In this document: one piece after another, positions 1 to 8,228 of the stretch | Layout of the letters: each line of letters begins with the position of its first letter | Numbering within the stretch: position 1 is the first letter of the stretch | Assembly (NCBI GenBank): GCA_025355105.1 | Contig: JANYAE010000018.1 | Coordinates: 1 to 55,639 of the forward strand | DNA from: Pseudomonadota bacterium | GTDB lineage: Bacteria; Pseudomonadota; Gammaproteobacteria; Steroidobacterales; Steroidobacteraceae | Length of the DNA stretch: 55,639 nt | Direction: 5' to 3' | The notes under the pieces: generated by a model | The model's input: the letters and a program-made list of their open reading frames with translations, nothing else | Database searches by the model: none | Told to the model about the DNA's origin: nothing | Position numbers and translations under genes: made by a program

Positions 1-1440
1 GCGGTGTTCAAGCTGCTGATGTCGGCAGTGCGCTTGATTCCCGAGTCGTTCACGCTCGCCGGGTTCCTCGGCAAGCGCACGATTGCCTACCTCGGCATCA
101 ACCTCTCGCCCGCGCTCCTCGGAGTCGGCTACATCGTCGGCATCAACATCGGCCTCGTCATGGTGGCTGGCGGCCTGATCGCGTGGTGGCTGTTCATCCC
201 GATCTACAACACCTTCCTGTTCGACCACGACCCGGCGCTCGCGGCCCGCCTCACCGGGGTCGACGCCGAAACCGCCGCCGGGCTGATCTGGAACACGCAG
301 GTGCGCTACATCGGCGTCGGCGCGATGCTGGTCGGCGGACTGTGGGCGCTCTGGACGTTGCGCTCGTCGCTGCTGTCCGGGGTGCGCAGCGGGCTCAGCG
401 TCGGCGCCAGCAAGGGCGTCGTCGCCGACACCGAGCGCGACCTGCCGATGGCCGCGATCCTCGTCGGCATCGCGCTGTTCGTGGTGCCGCTGTTCTTTCT
501 GTACCACGCGGTGGTCGGCAGCTACGGCGTCGCGGCGGCGATGGCGGTCATCATGATCGTCGCCGGCTTCGTGTTCTCCTCGGTCAGTGGCTACATGGCG
601 GGGCTGGTCGGCTCGTCGAACAACCCGGTCTCCGGCATCACGATCTCGACGATCCTGTTCGCCTCGCTGGTGCTACTCGCGTTCCTCGGTTCGGACAGCA
701 GCGTCGGTCCGGTCGCCGCGATCCTGATCGGCGCCGTGACCTGCAGCGCCGCGGCGGTCGCCGGCGACAACCTGCAGGACCTCAAGGCCGGCCGGCTGCT
801 CGGCGCGACGCCGTGGCGCCAGCAGGTGATGCTCGCGATCGGCGCGGTGTCCGGTGCCGCAATCATGGCGCCGGTGCTCAACCTGCTGCTGACGGCGTAC
901 GGCATCGGCACGCCGGCGCATCCCGGCGTGCCGGCGATGCAGGCGCCGCAGGCGACGCTGATGGCGGCGGTGGCGCGCGGCATCTTCCACCACGACCTGC
1001 CGGCCGGAATGATCGGCCTCGGCGCCGCGGTCGGCATCGCGGTCATCATCTTCGACCGGTGGCTCGCCAAGGGCGGCGGACGCTGGCGCGCGCCGGTGCT
1101 CGCGGTGGCGGTCGGCATCTACCTGCCGCTCGAGTACACGAGCCCGATCTTCCTCGGCGGCCTGATCTCCGAGCTGGTCGATCGCTGGCACGCGCGCCAC
1201 GGCGCGCACGGCGATCCGGAGGAGCAGCGTCGCAGCGGCCTGCTGTTCTCGTCCGGGCTGATCGCCGGCGAGGCGCTGGTCGGCGTGCTGATCGCGATCC
1301 CGATCGTGGTCACCGGCGACGTGGACGTGCTGGCGCTGCCGGCGGTGCTGCATTTCGGCCAGTGGCTCGGCCTCGCCGGGCTCGCCGGCATCGGCTGGTG
1401 GCTGTATCGCAGCGCCGCACGGCGCCCGCCGACCGCCTGA
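1..1440 (+). CDS. OPT family oligopeptide transporter, C-terminal part (cut by window start)
   Basis: The frame is open from the first base, so the N-terminus lies outside the window; about 479 codons are visible. The protein is almost entirely hydrophobic with roughly ten membrane segments. It carries the OPT-type GSSNNPVSGITI stretch in the middle, and a second short motif LEYTSPIFLGGLISE before the last helices. OPT proteins are inner-membrane, proton-coupled importers of oligopeptides or metal chelates and are usually 600-700 residues, so roughly a quarter to a third is missing here. Family assignment rests on motif recognition; the substrate cannot be told. Confidence 0.85.
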   Translation, partial: AVFKLLMSAVRLIPESFTLAGFLGKRTIAYLGINLSPALLGVGYIVGINIGLVMVAGGLIAWWLFIPIYNTFLFDHDPALAARLTGVDAETAAGLIWNTQVRYIGVGAMLVGGLWALWTLRSSLLSGVRSGLSVGASKGVVADTERDLPMAAILVGIALFVVPLFFLYHAVVGSYGVAAAMAVIMIVAGFVFSSVSGYMAGLVGSSNNPVSGITISTILFASLVLLAFLGSDSSVGPVAAILIGAVTCSAAAVAGDNLQDLKAGRLLGATPWRQQVMLAIGAVSGAAIMAPVLNLLLTAYGIGTPAHPGVPAMQAPQATLMAAVARGIFHHDLPAGMIGLGAAVGIAVIIFDRWLAKGGGRWRAPVLAVAVGIYLPLEYTSPIFLGGLISELVDRWHARHGAHGDPEEQRRSGLLFSSGLIAGEALVGVLIAIPIVVTGDVDVLALPAVLHFGQWLGLAGLAGIGWWLYRSAARRPPTA

Positions 1441-1533
1441 TCGCCTGCTGTCGCCGCCGGGCGACGCTCCCGCAGTAAACCGGGCCCGCCGCCCGGCGTT
1501 ACCGTACGCGTCCCAGGAGGAGGAGGCGTTCCC

Positions 1534-3468
1534 ATGCTGTTCAGAATTCTGTCCCGACTGCCGCGCTGGCTGGCGCCCGCGGCCCTCGCCGTCGGTCTGG
1601 TCGCCTGTGGCGGCAGCTCGTCGGTTCCGGTCATCAGCCAGCAGGGTTGCAGCGCGTCGTCCTGCGGCAACGCGCTGCTGACGCTGACCGACGCCGCCGG
1701 TGACTTCGCGAGCTACGCGGTCGACGTCGCGTCGCTGAAGCTCACCAAGGCCGACGGTACGTCGGTCGAGACGCTGCCGACCAAGACCCGCGTCGACTTC
1801 ACGCAGCTCGTCAACGTCACCGAGTTCATCGCCTCCGCGGCGATCCCGCAGGGCGACTACGTCTCGGCGACGATGACGCTTGACTACGCCAACGCCGCCA
1901 TCTTCGTCTACACCGACGCCAACAACACCCAGACGGCGCAGGTGGCGAAGGTGCTCGACACCGGCGGCAACACGATCTACTTGCTGTCGGCCACGCCGCC
2001 GGTGACGCCGTCGACGGTCACTGTCACGGTGCAGCTCGACAACAAGAACCACCTCGTCATCAATCCCGGTAAGCTCGCTCGGCTGGCGCTCGACTTCAAT
2101 GTCGCCGCGTCGAACAGCGTCGACCTGACGGATCCGACCGCGCCGATCGTGCAGGTCAAGGCCTTCATCGTCGCGAGCGTCGTGCCGACCGACAGCAAGC
2201 AGGTCCGCGTGCGTGGCGCGCTGCTCAGCACCGACGTCGGCGGCGAGAGCTACACGCTCACCGTCGAGCCGTTCGACGACGAGGGCACCGACCGCGGCCA
2301 GCTCGTGGTCCACACCACGGCGCAGACCAGCTTCGAGGTCGACGGCACGGCCTACACCGGCGACGCGGGCCTGACGGCGCTCGGCGCCGATCCGGCCGGC
2401 ACGATGACGGTGGCTTTCGGCACGCTGTCGGGCGCCGACCATAGCTTCACGGCGAGCCGTGTGCTCGGCGGCACCAGCGTCGAGACGAACTCGCTCGACC
2501 GGCTGCAGGGCGTCGTGATCTCGCGCACCGGCAATACGCTGGTGGTGCGCGGTGGCAGCATGTGGCAGCACTCCGACGACCAAGATCACTTCAGCGCCAA
2601 GGACGTGACGCTGACGATCGCCGATACCACCGCGATCACGATCGCCGGCCAGGTGCTGAGCACGGCGACGCCGGTCAGCCCGTTGTCGCTGCCGTCGGTC
2701 GGCAGCCGCATCACCGCCTTCGGCAAGGCCGGCAAGGACGGCAGCGGCAACCTGAGCTTCGACGCCAGCAACGGCCGCCTGCGCATCGAGCTGACGACGC
2801 TGTGGGGCACCGCGACCCAGATCGGCACGGGCTCGGTGACGCTCAGCCTGCAGGCGATCGAGGGTCGCGCGGCGAGTGCCTTCAACTTCGCCGGCACCGG
2901 CGCGACGAGCGCGCAGGACTCGAACCCGGCGAGCTACGTGGTCACCACCGGGGCGCTGCCGCTCGCGACGCTGTCGGCGTCGGCGCCGCTGCGCTTCTTC
3001 GGGCACGTGCAACGGTTCGGCGCGGCACCGCCGGACTTCAACGCCCAGACGCTGGTGGACTTCACCGACACGTCGGCGCTGCTCGAGGCGAGCTTCGGCG
3101 CCGGCTCGACCGCGGCGCTCACGGCGAGCGCCGCGAACCTGGTGCTGAACGTCGGCGATCCGCTGCTCGGCTGGCTGCACTTCATCCGCGTCGGACCGCA
3201 GCTGATCGACCTCAAGTCGCTGCTGTCGAACGTGACGATCGCGCCGGCGGCGGCCTCGACCGGCCCGTTCGCGATCCACACCGACGTGCCGCAGGGCATG
3301 GGCCAGCCGGACACGATCGCAGTGTTCAATACCTACGCCGATTTCGAAGCCGCGCTGGCGACGCGGCTCGCGGCAGGCGCGAAGGTGCTGAAGGTGTTCG
3401 CGCTCGGTCACTACGACGCGGGCACCAATACCTTCACGGCGGCCCAGATCGCGCTCGACGTCATGTGA
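1534..3468 (+). CDS. Secreted lipoprotein with DUF4382/DUF5666-like domains
   Basis: A 644-residue protein with a lipoprotein signal: basic start, hydrophobic stretch and lipobox LVAC with Cys25, followed by GGSSS, so it is likely anchored in the outer membrane. Residues about 45-190 read like DUF4382 (LTDAAGDFASYAVDVASLKL..., typical of that family), followed by repeated beta-rich segments resembling DUF5666 (for example around LQGVVISRTGNTLVVRG). It is rich in Thr, Ser, Ala and Asp with few charged clusters, as in surface proteins. An AGGAGGAGG ribosome site lies about 10 bases before the ATG. It stands alone and is followed by a clear terminator. Function unknown; the domain names are by eye. 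Confidence 0.7.
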   Translation: MLFRILSRLPRWLAPAALAVGLVACGGSSSVPVISQQGCSASSCGNALLTLTDAAGDFASYAVDVASLKLTKADGTSVETLPTKTRVDFTQLVNVTEFIASAAIPQGDYVSATMTLDYANAAIFVYTDANNTQTAQVAKVLDTGGNTIYLLSATPPVTPSTVTVTVQLDNKNHLVINPGKLARLALDFNVAASNSVDLTDPTAPIVQVKAFIVASVVPTDSKQVRVRGALLSTDVGGESYTLTVEPFDDEGTDRGQLVVHTTAQTSFEVDGTAYTGDAGLTALGADPAGTMTVAFGTLSGADHSFTASRVLGGTSVETNSLDRLQGVVISRTGNTLVVRGGSMWQHSDDQDHFSAKDVTLTIADTTAITIAGQVLSTATPVSPLSLPSVGSRITAFGKAGKDGSGNLSFDASNGRLRIELTTLWGTATQIGTGSVTLSLQAIEGRAASAFNFAGTGATSAQDSNPASYVVTTGALPLATLSASAPLRFFGHVQRFGAAPPDFNAQTLVDFTDTSALLEASFGAGSTAALTASAANLVLNVGDPLLGWLHFIRVGPQLIDLKSLLSNVTIAPAAASTGPFAIHTDVPQGMGQPDTIAVFNTYADFEAALATRLAAGAKVLKVFALGHYDAGTNTFTAAQIALDVM

Positions 3469-3485
3469 GCGTGGCCGGTGACGTA

Positions 3486-3519
3486 GGCCGGGGCGCCCAG
3501 GCGTCCCGGCCTTTTCTTT
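3486..3519 (+). terminator. Rho-independent terminator after the lipoprotein gene
   Basis: A 12-base stem (GGCCGGGGCGCC paired with GGCGTCCCGGCC through one G-T wobble) closes a 2-base CA gap and is followed directly by TTTTCTTT. It lies 17 bases after the TGA of the lipoprotein gene. It is the most canonical intrinsic terminator in the window. Confidence 0.85.
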
Positions 3520-3576
3520 GCTGCGGCAGGTCCGGCTCGTGGCATGCTGACGGCTCTGCTGTTGACCGGCCCCGTG

Positions 3577-4503
3577 ATGCCCGCCGACCGTTCCTCCAAG
3601 CCGCTGCTGATCCTGTCGTTCGCGAGCATCTACCTCGTCTGGGGCTCGAGCTTTGCGGCCACCAAGCTCATGGTCCACGAGCTGCCGCCGTATTTGGCGG
3701 GCGCGGCGCGTTTCACCGTCGCCGGTCTGCTGCTGTCGCTGGTCGCGATGCTGCTCGGCCAGTCGGCGCCACGCGCGCGCCGCGAGTGGCGCCACATCGC
3801 GGTCATGGGTCTCGCGCAGGTCGTGCTGTCGTCGGGCCTCACGGTGCTCGCGATGCGGCACGTGGCCTCGAACCAGGCGGCGCTGCTGAACGCGAGCTCG
3901 GCGCTGTGGATTCCGCTGCTCGGTTCGATCGGCGTGCGACGCCATCCGCTGACGGTGCGGGTCGGCGCCGGCATTGCGATCGGCTCCGTCGGCCTCGCGC
4001 TGCTGCTGTGGCCGAAGGGCGGCTTTTCGTCCGGTGACTTCGGCTGGCAGCTGGTGATCGTCAGCGCCTGCTTCGCCTGGGCGCTCGGCACGCTGTACTT
4101 CCGCGGCATCCGCACCAGCACGCCGATGCTGATGTTCATCGCGCTCGAGATGCTGCTCGGCGGCATCATGCTCGGCGCCATCGGTTTCGGCCTCAGCGAG
4201 GGCCCGCGCTGGCACTACGACGCAGCGGGACTCGCGGCGCTCGCCTTCCTGATGCTGTTCAGCTCGGGGCTCGCCTACACGGCTTTCGGCTACCTGATGG
4301 CGCACACCACGCCGGCGCAGCTGTCGACCTACGCCTACATCAACCCGGTGATCGCGGCGGCGGTCGGCTGGCTGCTGCTCGGCGAGCGCATGAGTACCAC
4401 GCAGCTCGGCGGCACCGCCGTGATCCTGCTCGGCGTCGTGATCGTGTCGCTGCCGGACGGCGCGCCGGCGCGGACCGCGCCGCCGCCGGAGCCGACCGGC
4501 TAG
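3577..4503 (+). CDS. DMT-superfamily (EamA) transporter
   Basis: Inner-membrane protein of 308 residues with ten predicted helices arranged as two EamA repeats. The first repeat opens with FASIYLVWGSSFAATKLM, a typical EamA start (WGSSF), and the second contains ALGTLYFRG and the YAYINPVIAAAVGWLLLGE motif shared by RhaT/YdcZ/YedA-type exporters. Members export amino acids, nucleosides or other small metabolites; the substrate is not predictable. I chose the ATG at 3577 because the longer reading from 3544 adds eleven residues with no ribosome site and no homology-like character; neither start has a strong Shine-Dalgarno. Confidence 0.88.
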   Translation: MPADRSSKPLLILSFASIYLVWGSSFAATKLMVHELPPYLAGAARFTVAGLLLSLVAMLLGQSAPRARREWRHIAVMGLAQVVLSSGLTVLAMRHVASNQAALLNASSALWIPLLGSIGVRRHPLTVRVGAGIAIGSVGLALLLWPKGGFSSGDFGWQLVIVSACFAWALGTLYFRGIRTSTPMLMFIALEMLLGGIMLGAIGFGLSEGPRWHYDAAGLAALAFLMLFSSGLAYTAFGYLMAHTTPAQLSTYAYINPVIAAAVGWLLLGERMSTTQLGGTAVILLGVVIVSLPDGAPARTAPPPEPTG

Positions 4504-4512
4504 CGGCCGCCG

Positions 4513-4857
4513 TCAGCGGCCGCGCGCGAGCGCGGCGCCGAGCCAGCCGACGAGGCTGACGATGACCGCGGTCGCGAGCGCCGACCAGAAGCCGTCGACC
4601 CGCATGCCGGGCATCAGCCACGCCACCAGCGCGACCATCGCGGCGTTGATCACGAACAGAAACAGGCCGAGCGTCAGCAGCGTGATCGGCAGCGTCAGCA
4701 CGACCAGCAGCGGCCTCAGTAAGGCGTTGACGGCGCCGAGCACGAGCCCGGCGAGCAGCAGCGTCGCCGGCTTGTCGAAGTGCAGGCCGCCGACGAAGAA
4801 CGTCGCGACCCAGAGGCCGATCGCGGCGAAGGCGCCGCGCAACAGGATTCCGACCAT
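4513..4857 (-). CDS. Phage-holin-family-4-like small membrane protein
   Basis: A 114-residue protein with four hydrophobic helices. The pattern (LRGAFAAIGLW, then LVLGAVNALLRPLLVVLTLPITLLTLGLF and a closing helix) is that of the phage holin family 4 / YvlD-type membrane proteins (PF04020), widespread small inner-membrane proteins of unknown function that are not lytic holins. GGAGCGGAG lies just upstream of the ATG. It is the last gene of a three-gene minus-strand run (SRPBCC protein, amidohydrolase-like protein, this gene), 17 bases after its neighbour. Confidence 0.8.
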   Translation of the reverse strand: MVGILLRGAFAAIGLWVATFFVGGLHFDKPATLLLAGLVLGAVNALLRPLLVVLTLPITLLTLGLFLFVINAAMVALVAWLMPGMRVDGFWSALATAVIVSLVGWLGAALARGR

Positions 4858-4874
4858 GCTCCGCTCCTTGGTGG

Positions 4875-6206
4875 TTACCGGTAGCGGAGGCCGTGGCGGA
4901 TCACGATCGCCACGTCCTCCAGCCGATCGATGTGGCGCAGCAGATCGCCGCGCACCGCGATGATGTCCGCGTACTTGCCGCTCGTCACGCTGCCGGTGTC
5001 GTGTTCGACGCCGAGGCTCGCGGCCGCATCGAGCGTCGCGGCGCGCACCGCCTCGGCGGGCGTCAGCCCCGCCTCGAGCACCAGCGCCTCGACCTCCTGC
5101 CAAGTGGCCCGCCCGGTCAGGTGCGCCGGTTCGCCGGCGTCTGAACCGGCGAGCAGCCGGGCGCCGGCGCCACGCGCGCTGCGCAAGCGCGCGCCGAGCA
5201 CGGCGCGCCGCAGCGCCGGAGTCTCGTAGGCGCTGATGGCGGCGATGTCGCTCAGCGAGCCGCGCACGTCGTCGGCGACGACGTGCGGCAGGGCCTCGCG
5301 CCAGCGCGGGTCGTCGAGCGGCTCGGCATTGGCGCGCAACCACTCGTAGTTGGTCAGGGCCGAGGCCCCCGCGGTCCACGGCACCGGCTCGTCGCGGCCG
5401 GCGCGGCTGCGCAGCTCGGCGAGCGCGGCGGCCGGCAAGGCCGGCTCGAGCCCCGCGCCCAGGCCGATGAGCCCGGCCGCACCGGCCTCGAGCGCCCGCG
5501 CGACGTCCGCGTCGCTGCGGATCTCCGCCTGCCACGGCACGCCGGTGGCGCGCGACACGGCAACGATCGCGGCGAGCTCGGCGTCGCTCAGCTGGCTCAC
5601 CGCGGAGACCAGCAGGAAGTCGACGCCGGCGTGCGCCAGGCGCTCCGCCTTCTGGTGCGCATCGGCGGCGCCGGACACCGCCCAGCGTCGGGCGTGCTCG
5701 GCGGACGGCGGGTCGTGCTCAAGCGACGGTCCTGACACGCTGAGCGATGGGCCGACGATCCGCTGGCCGCGGATCCGGTCGCGCACCGACAGCGCCGCCT
5801 CGAGCGGCGAGCCGACGTCACGGGCGGTCGTGACCCCCGCGAGCAGCAGTGCCTGGGCGGCGGCCGGCATCACGACGCGCTCGGCAAGCGGCACGTAGGC
5901 CTCCTCCCAGCGCGCGCGGTCGGCGTGGCCGAGCTCGGCGAGCCGCACCTGCAGGTCGATCAGCCCCGGCAGCACCGTCATGCCCTCGGTCGAGATGACG
6001 GTCGCGTCGGCAGGCACGTCGAGCGTGCCGACCTGCCCGACCGCCGCGATGCGCTCGCCGTCGATCAGGATCACGCTGTTGGCGAGCGGCGCGCCGCCGG
6101 CGCCGTCGAGCAGCGTCCCGCCGACCAGCGCGCGAAGTTCTGCCGGCTGCGCGGCCGCCGCAAACAGGCCCGCGGCGCACAGCAGCAGCCGCGCGGCGCC
6201 GATCAC
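4875..6206 (-). CDS. Secreted amidohydrolase-fold protein lacking the metal ligands (probable pseudoenzyme)
   Basis: 443 residues with an N-terminal signal peptide (MIGAARLLLCAAGLFAAAAQ) and the layout of the imidazolonepropionase-like amidohydrolases: small beta sandwich, then a TIM barrel, closing with the usual GKYADIIAV strand. The HxH of the family (GLIDLHVHL in active enzymes) reads GLIDLQVRL (Q86, R88). The position of the carboxylated Lys (usually FIKV) reads FLLV, the next two metal His positions read WQAE and IGLG, and only the Asp of GSDAG remains. As a metallohydrolase it therefore looks dead. It starts with GTG in a 4-base overlap (GTGA) with the upstream SRPBCC gene, so translation is probably coupled. 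A binding or scaffolding role in the periplasm is possible; that is inference. Confidence 0.75.
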   Translation of the reverse strand: MIGAARLLLCAAGLFAAAAQPAELRALVGGTLLDGAGGAPLANSVILIDGERIAAVGQVGTLDVPADATVISTEGMTVLPGLIDLQVRLAELGHADRARWEEAYVPLAERVVMPAAAQALLLAGVTTARDVGSPLEAALSVRDRIRGQRIVGPSLSVSGPSLEHDPPSAEHARRWAVSGAADAHQKAERLAHAGVDFLLVSAVSQLSDAELAAIVAVSRATGVPWQAEIRSDADVARALEAGAAGLIGLGAGLEPALPAAALAELRSRAGRDEPVPWTAGASALTNYEWLRANAEPLDDPRWREALPHVVADDVRGSLSDIAAISAYETPALRRAVLGARLRSARGAGARLLAGSDAGEPAHLTGRATWQEVEALVLEAGLTPAEAVRAATLDAAASLGVEHDTGSVTSGKYADIIAVRGDLLRHIDRLEDVAIVIRHGLRYR

Positions 6207-6655
6207 GCGCTGTCCTCAGGGGGCAGCCCGGCCTCGAGATGCTTCTTGAGCGCATGCAGCCAGAACGCCCAGCCGCGCCGCAAGGCCAGGTAGTGCGTAT
6301 CCCATTCGCGCTCGCCGGGGATGCCGTTACCCATGACGCGGACGACGGTCTTGCCCGGTTTGACGTCGAACAGCACGTCGTCGACGATCGGCCCGGTTGC
6401 CGAGGACGGCAGGCTGCCGTCCGGCATGTAGATGAGGCGCAGCCGCCGGCCGGGCTCCCAGATGTCGATGGTCGCGTCGCGCACCCGCCCGTTGCCGAGC
6501 TTCACCAGCAGGCGGCCGCCCTTGCGCGGCTCGACGCTGGCCTCCGCCGCGTACCACGCGGCGAGCTCGCGCGGGTCCGCGAACGCGGCGAACACGCGTT
6601 CCGGAGGCTGGCGGATCTCGACGAACTGCGCGTAACCGCGTGCCGGGTGGCTCAT
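6203..6655 (-). CDS. SRPBCC / AHSA1-like ligand-binding protein
   Basis: A 150-residue protein resembling the START/SRPBCC fold used by AHSA1 and polyketide-cyclase-like proteins. It begins with the typical FVEIRQPPERVFAAFADP strand-helix (helix before an AW), continues with a run of beta strands, and ends with a long C-terminal helix (WAFWLHALKKHLEAGL). Such proteins bind hydrophobic ligands; the ligand is unknown. The start at MSHPARG was chosen because the 23 upstream codons look non-coding. It heads the minus-strand run and overlaps the amidohydrolase-like gene by four bases, which suggests a shared role. Confidence 0.75.
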   Translation of the reverse strand: MSHPARGYAQFVEIRQPPERVFAAFADPRELAAWYAAEASVEPRKGGRLLVKLGNGRVRDATIDIWEPGRRLRLIYMPDGSLPSSATGPIVDDVLFDVKPGKTVVRVMGNGIPGEREWDTHYLALRRGWAFWLHALKKHLEAGLPPEDSA

Positions 6656-6747
6656 AAGGCATCTGCTCCCACAGCGGTGTATTCTGCCCGCCGCGCGCGC
6701 CGCCCGGTAGGCCGCAGTCCACAACCACGAGAGCGAAGGGGAATGGC

Positions 6748-7137
6748 ATGAGTCTGGTCTACATCGTGCTGGGTCTGGCCTTGCTGCAGTACCTGTATTT
6801 CGGCTTCGCCGTCGGCGGTGCGCGTGGCCGCTATGGCGTCAAGGCACCGGCCACCGCCGGTCACGAGGTCTTCGAGCGGTACTTCCGGGTGCACATGAAC
6901 ACCCTCGAGCTGCTGGTCGTGCTGATTCCGGCGTTGCCGCTGTTTGCCTGGTACATCAGCCCGCGCTGGGCCGCCGGCCTCGGCGGCGTCTACCTGCTCG
7001 GACGCTTCCTGTACTTCTTCGGCTACGTGAAGGACCCGGCCAAGCGCTCGGCGGGCTTCGGCCTGTCCTTCGTGCCGATCGCGGTGCTATTGCTCGGCGG
7101 CATCGGCGGCGCGATCGCCGCGCTCGTCAAGGGCTGA
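6748..7137 (+). CDS. MAPEG family membrane protein
   Basis: 129 residues with four membrane helices. The EVFERYFRVHMNTLELLVVLIP motif is the MAPEG signature (membrane-associated proteins in eicosanoid and glutathione metabolism: the E-R-x-x-R-x-H-x-N pattern), and the RFLYFFGYVKDPAKR stretch is also typical. Members in bacteria act as microsomal-type glutathione transferases or have unknown roles. GAAGGGGA precedes the ATG. It converges on the diguanylate cyclase gene with only a hairpin of AGGGCTG/CAGCCCT (7130-7145) between the two stops. Confidence 0.88.
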   Translation: MSLVYIVLGLALLQYLYFGFAVGGARGRYGVKAPATAGHEVFERYFRVHMNTLELLVVLIPALPLFAWYISPRWAAGLGGVYLLGRFLYFFGYVKDPAKRSAGFGLSFVPIAVLLLGGIGGAIAALVKG

Positions 7138-7144
7138 ACAGCCC

Positions 7145-8200
7145 TCAACCGGCCTTGCCGGCGCCGCCGGCGGCGGCGCGTCGCAGCTCGCGGTCGCGCT
7201 CGAGCCGCCGCTCGGCGGCGGCGATCAGGGTCGCAGCGTCCTGGCCGTCACGCGGCGCGGTCGCGGAACCCATGCTGACCGCGCAACGCACGTGGCGTGC
7301 GCCGGTGTCGAGGGTGGTCGCGTAGACCGCGTGCCGGATGCGGTGCGCCACCGACTGCACCGCCGCGGCGTCGGCGCCCGGCAGCAGCACCGCGAACTCG
7401 TCGCCGCCCCAGCGGGCCGGCAGGTCCGTCTCCCGCAGCGTGCGCCGCAGTGCGTCCGCGACGAGCTGCAGCGCGGCGTTGCCGGCTTCCTGGCCGTAGA
7501 GCTCGTTCAGCCGCCGCAGGCCGTCGAGGTCGACGGTCAGCACCGAGGTCGGCAGGCCGCGATGCTCAGCGTCGCCGAGCTCGCGCCGCACCGCGTCGAT
7601 CAGCACGCGCCGGCTGGCGAGGCCGGTCAGCGCATCACCCTCGACCAGCGCCGCTGCGCGGCGCCGCGCGACCAGCACCGCGGTGCCGAGCTGCGACGTC
7701 AGCCAGGCGACGATCAGCAGCGGCCCGATCGCGGCCAGCACGCGGCCGGCGAATGCGCCGCTCGCGACCGGCACGGCCGAGGTCAGCGCGGCGACCGCGA
7801 CGTAGGCCGCGGCGATCGCCGCCAGCAGGGCCGCGAGCCGCAGTGCCGGCAACACCAGCGCGGCCAGCACGATCGGCAGCAGGTAGAGGCTGAGCAGCGG
7901 GCTGTCGGCGGCGCTGGTCTGCCAGACGACGAAGCTGATGAAGGCCGCCATGCCCCAGGTCTCGAGCTCGAGCCGGGCGGCAGGCTCGACCACCGGCAGC
8001 CACGGCGTGCGCAGCAGCACGCTGAACGCGGCGAATACGCCGATGGCACTCGCGACCGCGACGCTCAGGCCGTCGCGGGCGGCGACCAGCTGGTGCAGCA
8101 GCACCACCGCGAGCACCAGCCAGTCGGCGAGCGCGACGTGCCGCACCAGACCGTCCAGGTCCTGTTCGGGAGAGAGCGGATGGGCGCGACGCTCGGGCAC
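7145..8200 (-). CDS. Membrane diguanylate cyclase (GGDEF)
   Basis: 351 residues. The N-terminal half has about six membrane helices; the C-terminal half is a GGDEF domain beginning at ALTGLASRRVL and carrying an intact active loop RWGGDEFAVLLPG near residue 263. An RETD inhibitory I-site sits five residues before it, so product feedback is expected. It should make cyclic di-GMP from two GTP at the inner membrane. The start is a GTG with no good ribosome site. It lies 28 bases downstream of the EAL-domain gene on the same strand, so the two are probably co-transcribed and oppose each other. Confidence 0.88.
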   Translation of the reverse strand: MPERRAHPLSPEQDLDGLVRHVALADWLVLAVVLLHQLVAARDGLSVAVASAIGVFAAFSVLLRTPWLPVVEPAARLELETWGMAAFISFVVWQTSAADSPLLSLYLLPIVLAALVLPALRLAALLAAIAAAYVAVAALTSAVPVASGAFAGRVLAAIGPLLIVAWLTSQLGTAVLVARRRAAALVEGDALTGLASRRVLIDAVRRELGDAEHRGLPTSVLTVDLDGLRRLNELYGQEAGNAALQLVADALRRTLRETDLPARWGGDEFAVLLPGADAAAVQSVAHRIRHAVYATTLDTGARHVRCAVSMGSATAPRDGQDAATLIAAAERRLERDRELRRAAAGGAGKAG

Positions 8201-8228
8201 GCGGCGGTCTCGCAGCGCGGCGGACCGT

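Noticed and set aside
1480..1496. CCGGGC-CCGCC-GCCCGG hairpin after the OPT transporter gene
   Set aside because: Short stem with no U-run in a GC-rich genome where such hairpins are common; not supported as a terminator.
673..4305. A 1210-codon minus-strand open frame, and another of 971 codons at 47047-49962
   Set aside because: Both are Arg/Gln/His/Ala-rich, lack domains and run antisense to well-recognised genes; long antisense frames are expected at this GC content.
7130..7145. AGGGCTG-AA-CAGCCCT hairpin between the MAPEG and GGDEF genes
   Set aside because: The stem is perfect but the loop is only two bases and no U-run follows; noted but not called as a terminator.
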